This document shows positions 10,698 to 22,200 of a stretch of DNA of 64,000 nucleotides, piece by piece. Position 1 is the stretch's first letter; each line of letters begins with the position of its first letter. The position numbers were made by a program, and so were the translations under genes. The notes under the pieces are model-generated. The model did no database searches and was not told the origin of the DNA. It saw nothing but the letters and a program-made list of their open reading frames with translations. The DNA comes from Rhexocercosporidium sp. MPI-PUGE-AT-0058 (taxonomy: Eukaryota; Ascomycota; Leotiomycetes; Helotiales), in assembly GCA_020746875.1 (NCBI GenBank), contig JAGTJL010000001.1, forward strand, positions 744,001 through 808,000. Direction: 5' to 3'.

Positions 10698-13064
10698 ATG
10701 GCGGTAAACAGGATCAAGGGGGCCTTTGCGGTACCCAAAAAAGGCGAAACCTTCGAGCTGAGAGCCGGTCTGGTCTCGCAATATGCGTACGAGCGCAAGG
10801 AAGCTATCCAGAAGACCATCATGTCCATGACCTTGGGCAAGGATGTGTCTGCGCTGTTCCCCGATGTGCTGAAGAACATTGCAACGGCGGATCTGGATCA
10901 GAAGAAGCTGGTGTATCTATACCTCATGTATGTGTACTGTTTCTTGTGGCACTGCTACAGGGAGTCAAGGTGCTGATCCGTCTGTCAGGAATTATGCCAA
11001 ATCGCATCCAGATCTGTGTATTCTGGCGGTCAACACATTCGTTCAAGACTCCGAAGATCCAAATCCCCTAGTAAGAGCGCTAGCAATCCGGACAATGGGA
11101 TGTATCAGGGTGGATAAGATGGTAGACTACATGGAGGAACCGCTACGGAAAACATTACGAGACGAATCTCCCTACGTACGGAAAACGGCTGCGATATGCG
11201 TTGCGAAGCTCTTCGATCTCAATCCTACCATGTGTCTGGAAAATGGCTTCCTGGAGACTTTACAAGAAATGATTGGGGATCCAAATCCTATGGTGGTGGC
11301 CAACTCTGTTACGGCACTAGTTGAGATCAATGAAGCCGCCCCAGAGACCAAGGCGCTGCGCATAACTCCGGCTACGCTCAAGAAAATGTTGATGGCTCTC
11401 AATGAGTGCACAGAGTGGGGAAGAGTGACTATTCTCACGACTTTGGCCGACTATAAGGCACAGGATTTGAAGGAATCAGAGCATATCTGCGAGAGAGTTT
11501 CGCCCCAGTTCCAGCATGTGAACCCCAGTGTGGTATTGGCAGCTGTGAAGGTTGTATTTTTGCACATGCGGAATGTCAGCCAGGAATTAAATAAGCAGTA
11601 TTTGAAGAAAATGGCCCCTCCACTTGGTATGTTACCAAATGTCCTTACTGATACCAATACTGACAAAATTCAGTTACCCTTGTGGCATCAGCGCCAGAAG
11701 TTCAATATGTTGCTCTGAGAAATATTGATCTGTTGCTTCAGGCCAAGCCAGATATTCTCAGCAAAGAGCTTCGAGTTTTCTTCTGCAAGTACAACGATCC
11801 ACCATATGTCAAGCTTCAGAAACTGGAGATTATGGTACGGATAGCCAATGACAAGAACGTGGATCAGCTCCTGGCAGAATTGAAGGAGTACGCGTTGGAA
11901 GTAGATATGGACTTCGTTCGAAGAGCTGTCAAGGCCATCGGTCAAGCAGCCATTAAGATTGAGAGTGCCAGTGAGAAGTGTGTCAACACACTCCTTGATC
12001 TCATTGCCACCAAGGTCAACTATGTTGTTCAGGAAGCCATTGTGGTGATCAAAGATATCTTCCGGAAATACCCAGGCTACGAAGGTATTATCCCTACCCT
12101 TTGCAAGTACATCGACGAACTCGACGAGCCAAATGCACGAGGTGCTCTTATCTGGATCGTTGGAGAGTATGCCGAGAAGATCAGCAATGCCGATGAGATC
12201 CTTGCTGGATTTGTGGAGGGTTTCATGGAAGAGTTCACCCAAACCCAGTTGCAGATTCTGACCGCGGTTGTGAAGCTATTCTTGAAGAAGCCTGACAACA
12301 ACCAAAGTCTTGTGCAAAAGGTTCTCCAAGCAGCAACGGCCGAGAACGATAATCCTGATATCAGAGACAGAGCATATGTCTACTGGCGCCTGCTGTCAGG
12401 TGACCTCTCAGTTGCAAAGGTATGTAGAGGCTGCGATCCAGTGCTCGAAACAAAGCTGACGAAATAGAACATCATCCTCTCCGACAAGCCTCCTATCACC
12501 ACTACTATGTCATCTCTCCCTCCCGCACTTCTAGAACAACTTCTCACGGAACTATCTACCCTTGCCTCAGTTTACCACAAGCCACCTGAGACTTTCGTTG
12601 GCCACGGCCGCTACGGAGCTGACGCTATTCAGCATGCCGCTATTCAAGAGCAACGCCAAGACGCCGCCGACAACCCTATTGCAGCCGCAGCCATTGCCGC
12701 TCAAAACGGTACTCAGAACAATGCCGAGAACCTTCTTGATATCGACTTCGACGGTGCGGCTCCAGCATCAGCTGACGCGCCTCCTAGCGGTGGAGCATCC
12801 GGCCTCGAGGGATTGGCAGGCACACCACAAAGAGTTGCCAGTCCAGCGGCTGGACCTCCACCTGGTGCGAGCAGCATGGACGATATGATGGGTCTCTTCG
12901 ATATGAACGGAAGCAGCTCATCCGCACCACCACCAGGTCAAAATGATATGATGAACGGTTTCGCAGGCTTGGATCTGGGTGGATCACAGCCCCCTCCCCC
13001 ACAATCGCAAATGCATGGCGATTCGTCGAAAAAGACAAACGAGGATTTGCTGGGCATGTTTTAG
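10698..13064 (+). CDS. apl2: AP-1 clathrin adaptor complex, beta subunit
   Basis: This large subunit of the AP-1 adaptor works in clathrin-coated transport between the trans-Golgi network and endosomes. The model has four exons: 10698..10927, 10989..11626, 11674..12419 and 12468..13064, giving 736 aa. The introns are 61, 47 and 48 bp, with GTATGT-type donors. The start [20 protein letters not shown] leads directly into the adaptin trunk. HEAT/ARM-type repeats span about residues 10-530, including [33 protein letters not shown] and the VYWRLLSGD motif where the trunk ends. A flexible Ala/Gly/Pro-rich hinge follows. It holds a clathrin-box-like LLDID at about residues 612-616. The protein ends in DLLGMF with no beta-appendage ear, like yeast Apl2 and of similar length. 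AP-2 beta would be the nearest alternative. Confidence 0.95.
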
Positions 13065-13324
13065 ACAGTTGAATTTGTTGGTTGATTAGTAGTGTAGTTT
13101 TTCTTTAGCGAGGGAAAGCAAAATATTCTTGGCTTGAGCTTGATTGATCATCGGATCATGCATTGAAAAATGGCGAATGAGATGCAAATTTATCCTCGAT
13201 TCCCGTTGCTTGAAGATTATTTTCATTGAGAGCTTCGGTTTTGTGATAGATACTATTTCCACATCGTGGAGTGACTCGTACATGTATTACGAAGAGAATT
13301 CATTATTGATGTCCATTAAGAAAA

Positions 13325-14976
13325 TCACTCGTCACTATCTTCCTCGCTTGACAGAAACGCCAACTCTGGGTTCACTCTCCGCTTCCTTGCCGGAGGTTGG
13401 TCATCACCCTCACTTCCACTCTCAGCCTTACTCACACTCGACTTCCCATCAGCTGCCTTATTCGCAGCACCCTCCTCACCACTCTCGTCATCCTCATCGC
13501 TGGCCACCTTCATACTCCTCTTGACAGCCGCACCCCTACTCCTCCTTCCACTCTCCAACCCCCAAGCCTTCTCCCCCTCCTTCACAGCCTCCAAATCCGC
13601 CTGCAACTCTCTCATCTCCTTGATCTCCCTCGCTCTAGCATCGCTATACCGTCCCGTCATGCCAATATCCTTCAACACATTTTGCAAATGCCGGATCTTG
13701 GCTTTGCTATCATCTCCATACTGCTTGAGCTCAAATTGCCAGATCTTCTTCATCCCGCACTTTCCAAGCTGACTTTGTAGAGTCTTGATTTGCGCTTCAT
13801 CTGGTGAGAGTTCTGTCGTGGACTTGGCTTTCGCGGCTGCTTTGGCTTTGGGAGCTTTGGGAGCTTTGGGCTCCTTGTTTTTCTTTTCGCCTTTTGGTGC
13901 CCGTTGGCGTTTGGGTTTTGGCGTGGGGTCTAGCACGATCGACATCTCTGATTCGGAGCCTACGTCAGCTTTAGCTGTTGGCTTGTCCTCTGCGTCTGAG
14001 TCTGGGGCTTTGGTAGATGGTTTAGAAGTGTCTTTCTTAGGCGTCGAAAGCGGCTTGGGAGCGGCTTTGTCGTCCGCGGATTCAGCGTCCGAATCTACTA
14101 CAGCTTTGGCGGACTTCTTTGGAGTAGATTTCTTTGGTGTTGCCTTCTTGGGAGGAGCTTTCTTCTTCGGCGCAGATGCTTCACTGTCGACCTCCTCCTC
14201 AGACTCATCGCTGCCCACGATCTTCGCCTTACTCTTCGATTGGCGCTTGACAGGCGGTTTACTCTTGGGCTTCGCCTTGCTCTTCTTCGTGGGCGCCTCA
14301 GTATCATCGGAGTCCTCAACGCTCAGCTCCTCCTCCGATTTCTCATCCGGAATATCCTCATCTAAAAGGTCCTCGCTCTCGGACTCGACCTTCGTCTTGC
14401 TCTTCGATTGTCTCCTCACCGGCGCTTTGCCCTTCCCCTTCCCTTTAGAGCCTTTCCTCTTCTTTGGCGCGTCGCTGTCTTCTGAATCTCCGAATGCAGA
14501 AGCTTCACTCTCCTCACTGGGGGTCAGGTCCGTAAGCTCAGAAGTCCCATCCTCGCTGGGCGTGTCTTCCTTCTTCTGCCGCTTTGTAGCCCGCGCCTTA
14601 GGTTCCGGCGCAGCTCTCTTCGTGCCTTTCTTAACTGGCGCGGCTTTCGGTGCAGGTGCGGCTTTCTTCGTGACTTTAGGCTTAGACGCGGGGGCTTCTG
14701 GTTCTTCTGTCGCATCTGCCAATTCGCTCTACAAACACGTCAAATTAGCTCGACAATCTTTCCTCGTGGTATTCCGTAACTTACTGCATAATCTTTGATA
14801 ATTTTCTTGGACTTGTCCTTCCACGATTCGTTGGATAGAAGGCCAGTCTCGAGTCCTAGGTCAGCTTCGGCTTTGTTGCGGACGTTGCGCACAGTGAGGG
14901 TTTCTGGGTCTGAAGAGTGGAGGGTTTTGATTGCAGCATAGATGCCGTCGACAATATCTTTCTCGGAGGGGGCCAT
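13325..14976 (-). CDS. DEK C-terminal-domain chromatin-type protein, Lys/Ser/Glu-rich
   Basis: The model has two exons, 14976..14785 and 14728..13325, giving 531 aa. The 56-bp intron begins GTAAGT and ends TTGTAG; unspliced, the first frame stops soon after. Residues 1-64 form a DEK-C-type helical domain (KDIVDGIYAAIKTL, TLTVRNVRNKAEADLG, WKDKSKKIIKDYA). The middle (about residues 70-370) is a disordered Lys/Ser/Glu/Ala/Pro tract with many acidic Ser-Asp/Ser-Glu clusters that look like casein-kinase-2 sites. Basic KRQSK and KKRK stretches could serve as nuclear localisation signals. A conserved-looking folded segment follows at about residues 380-445 (LGKCGMKKIWQFELKQYGDD, LKDIGMTGRYSDARAREIKE). 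The protein ends in an acidic tail. A nuclear DNA- or chromatin-associated role is inferred from the DEK-C fold and composition. Its 3' end faces the AP-1 beta gene, 260 bp away. Confidence 0.88.
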
Positions 14977-16147
14977 TCTGGGTGTGGGTTGTTCTTTGGA
15001 GATTGTGTTGATGGAGAAATGGAGATGTGGTGAAGATAGTGGAGAGGACGAGGCTGAGATGAGAGCGCGTTCAAAGTCGCGTGGACGCGGAGGATGGTGG
15101 GCCGAGTGTTTTGCAGAGGGTGCTAACCGAGACGTTCAAGGAGGAAAAGACAATTGTTACTTTGTCAAATAGGCTCACCAACTTTTAGAAATTGATCATT
15201 GCTTAGATTATCTGGAGCCGTGGTTTTACTTGAATCTCTGTTTACTTGTCTAAATTAGTGCTTCGAGGGGCTTTGTCCGCGACTTTTTCGTTGCAACTCA
15301 CATCCAGTGGTATTTCGCGAGGCCGATACTTGAAATCTACCTTTCGGAAAATCGAAGCACTCAGCAACTTTTCCTTGCGAGCATCTCACGATGAGCCAAT
15401 CTCTCCAATATAGTTCGCTCTGCCATCCACGAAAGCTAGCAAATGTCCGTCATTCCAAACCCAGAATCGACAGAAAGAACTTTGGAGAGCAGCTTAGCGA
15501 GAGCTTGGCTGGAATCACCCAGTTCACCCAGACCAATGGCTCAGGCTTGAGGCTTGCTAATGCAAGTAAATTAAAACAATGAGAGATTTATAACCGGCTC
15601 TTGGTGAAGCTACGAGAGCATAAACCCAATTCGGTCTGCTCTTTCCCTAGCGGGCACGGCTAAAGTGGCGGTCGCTGAAGCTTATGTGATGCGGCTGAGC
15701 AGCTGTGCTTTGTAAAGTTAGAAAGCTGGGCAATACTGAAGACAGCCTCTGGTTGGCTATCATTGGCCCAATTTCGCAGCTCGTGTCAGCAACCAATTTC
15801 ATAGTGTGTATCTGAGAATCCACAGAACCAGTGTCTGATAGATATCATTTGCAATGGTCACAATTGACGTTTCCTCAAGGGACCAAAGAGGCAAACGCTT
15901 CTTTTGGAAGGCACACAGCTGATAGTATGGCGTGGGTTCTCACATCACTTTTTTCTGGTTCTCAGAATCTTTTTATCGGTTATTCCAACAGTCATAGTGA
16001 AGGCACTGTTCGAGTTAATGTATGAAGATCGTGGTAATTAATTGCATAAGTACAAGCTTTCTCCCTCTCCTAGAATCAGTATCAGACAAGTTCTACCACA
16101 GCATCTTTTTTACAGTCAATAATTTTGAGAATCTTTCAGTACTCAAC
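14977..16147. other. Intergenic region, no supported gene
   Basis: This stretch holds the promoter of the DEK-C gene on the left and that of the secreted-protein gene on the right. The short open frame at 15391-15582 is Ser/Gln-rich with no recognisable features. Upstream in-frame ATGs for the next gene exist from 16022, but they would bury its signal peptide. Nothing else was seen. Confidence 0.4.
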
Positions 16148-17019
16148 ATGATCCACATCTTGATGCGGGTGGCAGTAGCCGCAATTCTTTCCACCGGCGT
16201 TCTCTCCGCTCCAAACATTACAGAAGGCGAAGGATTCGGCTTCGAGCTCCAAAAAATTACCCTCCCTAACGGCACACCACGAACTCAATGGGTGCCATCT
16301 CAAGCACTTCTCGATGAGCAAAGCGCTCGCATGGAAAACTACTACATTGTTGACCCCGTCACTAATAAGACGATTCTCAACCCAGCAAATGACCACCCAC
16401 TTGCCAAGCGCAACGACTTCAACCCCTACAATGGAGCGGAATGTCGCATGGTGTTCAAGCATCATTATAACATCGCGCAGTGCTGTGGAGGACAGCATTG
16501 TGAGGATTGCTCGACTGAGACGACTGAGTTCAGAATTTTGGATAACAAAAACAGCGATACGAACTTTGCTGTATTCGATATGAACCCCGGAAATTGGGAA
16601 TATTATCAGTAAGTGAATACAAGTCTCCTAATTTAAAGCTATTGCTCTGGCATTTCATCTAGAAGGGAACATTGCTGACGATCTACACAGATTGAATGGA
16701 CACCGAGGATGGTGGGGTATCGCGAACTGGGGCTGGGATAAATGGTACGCCATTGATTCTGCCTACGGCCACATTGAAGGTGCACCGACCGATCGTGGTA
16801 AGTCCTAATTCTTCCCGCCTTGCAACTCGGGTTTTCATATTCTGACCTCTTGTAGATATGAAAGGGGGCGACTATTGCTGGTACAGCCAAGGCTCCGCGT
16901 GGTGGGGATACTGGGGAGAGGCTGCATGCACCACGTAAGTCTTAGAAACTAACTCGAATATTAGTTCGAATTGCTAATCATGTATGCTATGCAGCTGGTG
17001 TTCTGACTTTAATTGGTAA
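16148..17019 (+). CDS. Secreted Cys/Trp-rich protein with Kex2-type propeptide (effector-like candidate)
   Basis: The model has four exons: 16148..16608, 16691..16797, 16856..16934 and 16995..17019, giving 223 aa. The introns are 82, 58 and 60 bp, all with GTAAGT/GTAAGTC-type donors, and all phases agree. The last exon is only 25 bp. I chose the ATG at 16148 because it starts a clean signal peptide (LMRVAVAAILSTGVLSA); an upstream ATG at 16022 would add 42 residues in front of it. A dibasic LAKR at residues 85-88 is a classic Kex2 cleavage site and would release a mature chain of about 135 residues. That chain contains eight Cys, including QCCGGQHCEDC, and twelve Trp, most in the last 70 residues. 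An even Cys count suits a disulphide-stabilised extracellular protein. I recognise no named family. A role in host or competitor interaction is only a guess. Confidence 0.82.
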
Positions 17020-18957
17020 AGGGGGGCCAGAACTTGTGTGTTCGTGTCGTGGACATAGATGGTGTCACGAGGTGCTGTGTTGATTGCTTGGGGATCGGTC
17101 TAATCTTTCATTTGTACTTTCCTTATGCTTGGTTTTAAATAGAGGTCTTTTTTTGAAGTAATAAATTTGCTTTGGTTCCGTTTATCTCTATAGTGTTTGT
17201 CAATTCTTCTGAAAAATATACTTTGAAGATCTTACCAGGCACACTATCTGGCTATTCAACGGAGGCGTCCGCCGCATCACCGATCCACTACTCGAGCCTC
17301 GTTCTATATCAAGGGTTACATTTTATCAAAAGCCACTTTACATCATCTCTGTGAAAACATATAATTCCGTCGCTTGTCTATCCTCCGAATCTTGTTCTTG
17401 AGCCAAATCTTCGCTTAAACTCGCTACAGCCTCATCACCACAATACAGCTCGCTACTGTGCTCCTAAGTATTCACACCACCGGCTATGCGCGAAGCAACA
17501 GGTCAATCTATAAACCATTCTATCTATCATTACTAAGGTTGAATGTTTTGCCTCATCTCTTTCCAATAGGAGGCTATAGTTTCCGGTTTCCACGATACAT
17601 ATGGATGATGTTATCACCTGGTGCAAAACTCATGAACAGTTTGATTACGAGCGATGAAGACTCATTGCATAAGACTGACTTGAAAGTCCTCAAATAATTC
17701 CAAAATAAATAGATGATAGATCCGAAAAAGTTATCGGGGGGTTCGCGACATGCACATAGCATACGAACGGCCCGCGCTCTTTTCCAAATGCTTTGGTACA
17801 CTAAATCAGCGATGTAAGTCTGTTCGGAACAGCAAACCAACAAAGATCAAACCCCACGAAGCTTTCTTTCAACTCTTCTTCTTGTCCGCCTTTAACGCAA
17901 TAGGCTAACGGCGTGCGTTTTCGACGTGTCTTGGCACCTGAGCAAGATGCTTGTCATGGGATTGCTCTTTTCTTTTGTGTTCTCTCACTATTGGCCTTTG
18001 GTATTCTCGACTTGGCTCTTCTATTTCCTCAATATCTCTCTAATGTTTCGCGTTCGATTCTATTTCTTACTTAACTCTTGTATCTTCGTCTTCTCTCTCG
18101 GCTGGAATTTCCTCCATCGTGTGAAGCCTTGGCTGTATCTTCTGTCGTGCTACGTTGCCCGCCTGGCGGAACAAATTGGCTCGTTCTCCTTCTTTCTCTG
18201 CTACTGCTCACTCTCTGCCAGGCGTCTTTAATCAGAGCGTCGGTTTAGCTGGACGTTTCAGATCTGAGAAATCACAGAAAGACTGGAGAGTACCAAATGA
18301 AGTTACCGTAAGTTGAGATCAAAGTTCAAGTACTAGGAGGAGTAGCAAAGAAGAGTATCATTTGACAATGACTGTCAAATTGGAATTCATAAGGTACCCG
18401 GTGAAGATAATCTGGTATCAGATCAAAATCTCTGGTATTTTGTTCAAGAATTGAGTCTTCAGACGAAAATATCGAGGTTATTTATAGAGGCCATGGACTT
18501 TTACTCTGCGACTAAATTCTGCTATGGGAATAAGATCTAAGTTGTGATTCACAGGATGGCGCATCAGGATGTATACATGTTAATTAAAGCACTAGTCAAC
18601 TGCATTAAAATTTATGTTCTGAGTCTAAAACCGCTCAGTGGCTTATATAAAACTGACATATGGGGTCTCGATAGGCGCAAGTAATCATAAGTAATTTCAA
18701 AATTTCAAGTTATCCTGTACCATTCTACTAAGTTTGTTCTTCTAACCCGCACAGTGGTCATCTCAGCGTGTCTGTAACTTGAACGAACTAAAAATGTGAT
18801 TCGGTCTATTGGTCCATCACATATCGACATAGCTTCCATGTCACTAGAACCAGCCTATCCTCGAGCCGTCATGAATACAACGAAGCATCCCCAATGAACC
18901 TAGCAAATTGCCTCTCTCCCACCCTCACCGAAGCTATCATCCTCAGCATGACATGAT
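17020..18957. other. Long intergenic stretch, no supported gene
   Basis: These 1.9 kb show no confident gene. A hydrophobic 94-codon frame at 17947-18231 coincides with TCTT-rich DNA and was rejected. No tRNA, inverted repeat or transposon ORF was found. The right half becomes AT-rich and has many stop codons in all frames. Confidence 0.45.
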
Positions 18958-19644
18958 TTACCTACCATATCCTCCTTGATAGTTTTGAATGTGAGAATTT
19001 GCTGGTAGGGTGAATACAGAATCGAAAATCTCGCCGACTGATTCAGGAGATCTAGGCGCAGCTGGGTAACCTTGCTGCTGTCCGGCCGCAATGTTAGGAT
19101 CGGCTTGGTATCCTGGATTATGGTGATAGCTCTGATTGACTGGAGAGCCAGGAGCATATGGGGATGCTACTGCAACTGGAGATCCAGGGTCTCTTTGGTG
19201 ATATCCTGGATTCTGCTGATATGGATCTGGCTGGTATTGCGACTGTTGGTTTGGAGCAAGCTGATACTGACCCTGCTGGAAATTTGGCTCCGGCTGATAT
19301 TGGATTTGTTGCTGTTGATAAGGATTTGCCTGATAGCCTTGGGCTTGATATGGATCTGCTTGATAGACTGGACCGGGCTGATATCCTTGGTTCTGAAATC
19401 CCGCTTGTAATGCCTGCGCATTAGTTTCGATTGCAGTACGATGCATACCTGCATCCTTGCATCCTGGGCACCAGTCATAATCTGGATAGATCTGTACGTC
19501 GGTTCCTTTGTTGGAGTTGGGACAGTCTTGGAATGGTGTGTCTGGGTATGCTTGTCTATATTGACACCACTCGTCTGGAAAGGCAAGCATGACGCCGCTG
19601 ATGTGGCCGCATTTTGTACTCAGCAGTTTCTTTACTCGACACAT
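18958..19644 (-). CDS. Cys-rich N-terminus plus Gln/Tyr/Pro repeat protein
   Basis: This is a single open frame of 228 aa from an ATG at 19644. Residues 1-66 hold seven Cys (MCRVKK, STKCGH, EWCQY, QDCPN, WCPGCKDAG), a layout like the small zinc-binding or disulphide-bonded headers of many fungal hypothetical proteins. From about residue 80 to 165 the chain is a low-complexity array of degenerate YQADPYQ/YQPDPYQ-type units, Gln-, Tyr- and Pro-rich, followed by a Ser/Pro/Gly/Asn tail. No signal peptide is visible. A GTAGGTAA or GTAAAT just before the stop could be an intron donor, so the true C-terminus may lie further downstream. Function is unknown. The low-complexity array suggests a flexible or self-associating segment, which is inference. 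It lies near another small Cys-rich frame on the same strand (20197-20403). Confidence 0.6.
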   Translation of the reverse strand: MCRVKKLLSTKCGHISGVMLAFPDEWCQYRQAYPDTPFQDCPNSNKGTDVQIYPDYDWCPGCKDAGMHRTAIETNAQALQAGFQNQGYQPGPVYQADPYQAQGYQANPYQQQQIQYQPEPNFQQGQYQLAPNQQSQYQPDPYQQNPGYHQRDPGSPVAVASPYAPGSPVNQSYHHNPGYQADPNIAAGQQQGYPAAPRSPESVGEIFDSVFTLPANSHIQNYQGGYGR

Positions 19645-20196
19645 TCTGTTTGAGTGCCGAAGTCTTGGCTAGGAGGGAATGAAGTCAAGTGTTGACGATG
19701 AAAGGGCACTTCTCAGCTTCTGAAGTTGTGAAAGATTTTTGCGACTTTAGAGTCTCGATCTGTATGTCCGAAAGATTTTATGGACGTGAGTGGCTGAATA
19801 AAGTGTTCTCAGGATATTTGTAGAAGTAAATTCTGGGAAAGAAGAATTCTCACACAGGGAGAGGTTTGGATCCTTAAGTAGAGACAAAACTGTCTTGGCT
19901 CTTGATTTGATGCTTTCACTCGCAGTTGTGATTCTGGTAGATGGAAATGGTTGAATCAAACAACATGTATTCAAATTCGTTTTTTTCGTGGGTGATTAGT
20001 CCGACAATGAAAATTCAGGAGCAGTGTTCTGTTTGATTTAAAGAGAAATAAATCAATTAGAACTACAGTCTCTGTGAATCACCGGCATTATTTAACCTCA
20101 AGTACACTTCTGCCGCCTCGAAGAGCTATTATAGTCTCTCGCTCTCTCTCATTCCTCCTTTCAGCTCACCATATAAAGGCATGGTATACTCCAGCA
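19645..20196. other. Intergenic between two minus-strand Cys-rich frames
   Basis: This 552-bp stretch probably holds the promoter of the repeat-protein gene. It is moderately AT-rich. A CTCTCTCTC simple run occurs at about 20140-20150. No coding signal was seen. Confidence 0.35.
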
Positions 20197-20403
20197 TCAT
20201 ATGTGAAAATAATCCTCGTCTAAGCATTTTCGACACTTCTCATTGAGACCTTTACCAGGAAGATACATCTGTTTTAGTCGCAGATACTTTCTCCTACACT
20301 GACCGCATTTATGAAAGACTTTACAGTCATGTTCGATGCTACTCATCCATAGGATACCGCGAATTTGGATACAGGTGCAGCAGCGGTGGAGGCGTATTGA
20401 CAT
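20197..20403 (-). CDS. Small Cys-rich protein, possible zinc-ribbon, unknown function
   Basis: An ATG at 20403 opens a 68-aa frame. It holds eight Cys in paired arrangement: HRCCTC, HDC, KCGQC and KCRKC. The CxxC pairs around KCGQCRRKY and EKCRKCLDED, with basic residues between them, resemble a small zinc-binding ribbon. There is no signal peptide. The frame may be one exon of a longer gene. Its Cys-rich character parallels the N-terminus of the neighbouring gene at 18958-19644, but I see no clear sequence similarity between them. Confidence is limited because the frame is short. Confidence 0.4.
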   Translation of the reverse strand: MSIRLHRCCTCIQIRGILWMSSIEHDCKVFHKCGQCRRKYLRLKQMYLPGKGLNEKCRKCLDEDYFHI

Positions 20404-22200
20404 CGCTATGCGTCAAGTAGCGGTTTTGCAGCCGAGATCTGCCGCTGCTATCGGGGTACCGAGATGTATGTATGTGGAAAGCGAAGTCCAAATGACAATT
20501 GGTTTGGGATGCTTACACATGTCATAGAATATTATGGTGACATTTGCCTACCACACCACGTCTTTCCTTTACACTGTGTCTCCTCACTTAGACTGTTTAG
20601 CATGAGAGAGAACATGCAGGACATCTTTGATTTTGTTTGTCACACCAAAGAGTGGGGGGAACGTAATATACTTGCATCAAATGATCCAAGGTCAATTAGC
20701 AAATATAATTTTTGGGGGGATTTGAGTTCTGTTGTTGGGAATAAGGCACAGGCAAAGAGCAAAGGAAGAACAGGAATCTTAACATGCGAGGACTTGAGGA
20801 TACCCGAGGAAGATAGCAAGTGAATTGATTAGCAAGTGAATTTGAACGGAAGAATGGAGAAGGATAAAAGTTTGATTTGAACGGAAGAATAACCATTTAA
20901 TTGTGTTCTGGCTGGAGATTTGAGATTTGATGAAGTGTTGTGTCGTTGAATGCATATGAAGCTATTGCAAACATAAACAAAAGCGAATCCATGGGTGAAA
21001 GTAAAGGATTAACTGCGCAGTTGCGATTATAGACAGCTGTTGATATCAATGCACGGAAAGAAAATTGAGACTAGTGAGAAAAATCAAGTTAATGATGCGC
21101 ATCATGCGAGTCGTGCGATGAAATGCGGAGAATGAGGTGCTTTGGGAAAGGCAAAGACTGGGATGTTGACATCAAAAGAAATTTACAGTGCTACAGGCGA
21201 GGACGCAATGGACGAAATTATTTGTTGGAAATCACGAAATCTGGTGAGAACATGAGAGTTTTCTGTCGCAATGGCTTTGGGTATCTGATTGTGGATTTGA
21301 TAGCGTGGTAAGTTGGGAATTGCTTTGAGGTGCACCGTGAATCGCAATCGGGAAGCGAGCAAACCCAGATTTACTTTCATGAAAACCACCGGCTTATTAA
21401 ATCGTGAACAGATCCACGCTACTGGGATATTATGTGGAGAGACCCTACCTTGCGTGATCGTGATGTCTCATGATTCTATGGAAGCTTACTTAATTACCCC
21501 TCGACGTCATTATGACGGAGTTGTGAAAGCGAACATAACATAGTTGCATGAGTATCAGCACTCGGCTGAGTCAAACCCCCTCTCTCAACGATTCCTACCG
21601 ATTTGCATCTTCAAAAACTGCTCTGCGCCGGATGCTAATCAGATCAGATGGGGAGATAACTTTGCAACTTCAAGTATGGAACCAGCTGCCGTGATAACTT
21701 TCAAAGTCTCACTTAGTCACCCACTATATACATGCTCAAAAGCGCAACCTTGAGTCGGATCCCAACCTATTCCTATGGACTATGGAACGGCATGGCTATG
21801 TCAAGATTATGCCAATGAGACCAGTTACCTTGCAATCTCTTTCCCGCCCATCACCAACCCTAAAAGCGACTTCCAGTTATGACCTGGTTTACACCTCGGA
21901 AGGGAACGACACCACGATATTCCCAAGAACAAATGCGAGTTGGATCGCACACTACTCCCCTAAATCGAGGAATAAACTTGGCAATGTCAAGAATGATTTC
22001 AACGAGATCAAGCGATAAAGGTGACGTGAAAGAATTTGGGATGCAAACTTTTGGGTGTTAGTCTCGGTCGAAAGGGGGATGTAGTCATCTATTGTCGCCA
22101 TAACGGGCCCTTCGAGGGACCCAAGTGGAATCTCTGGTACATGTTTACGCTATTCTCGGTGACTGCGTGAGAAGAGATTCTGGGATATTTCTTGTTCATC
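20404..22200. other. Intergenic stretch, no supported gene
   Basis: This 1.8-kb stretch has only short, overlapping frames on both strands (for example 20464-20823 and 21313-21543) without domains, signal peptides or good splice chains. Composition is moderately AT-rich. No transposon terminal repeat or RNA gene was recognised. Confidence 0.4.

Noticed and set aside
13785..14798. 337-codon plus-strand frame
   Set aside because: It is antisense to the Lys/Ser/Glu-rich DEK-C gene; codon bias of that low-complexity sequence keeps the opposite strand open.
16022..16147. Upstream in-frame start for the Cys/Trp-rich secreted protein
   Set aside because: It would place 42 residues before a clear signal peptide; the ATG at 16148 fits secretion and the Kex2 site.
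17947..18231. Hydrophobic 94-codon plus-strand frame resembling a small membrane protein
   Set aside because: It lies in TCTT/CTT-rich DNA, which encodes Phe/Leu/Ser by composition alone, and has no neighbouring exon or family resemblance.
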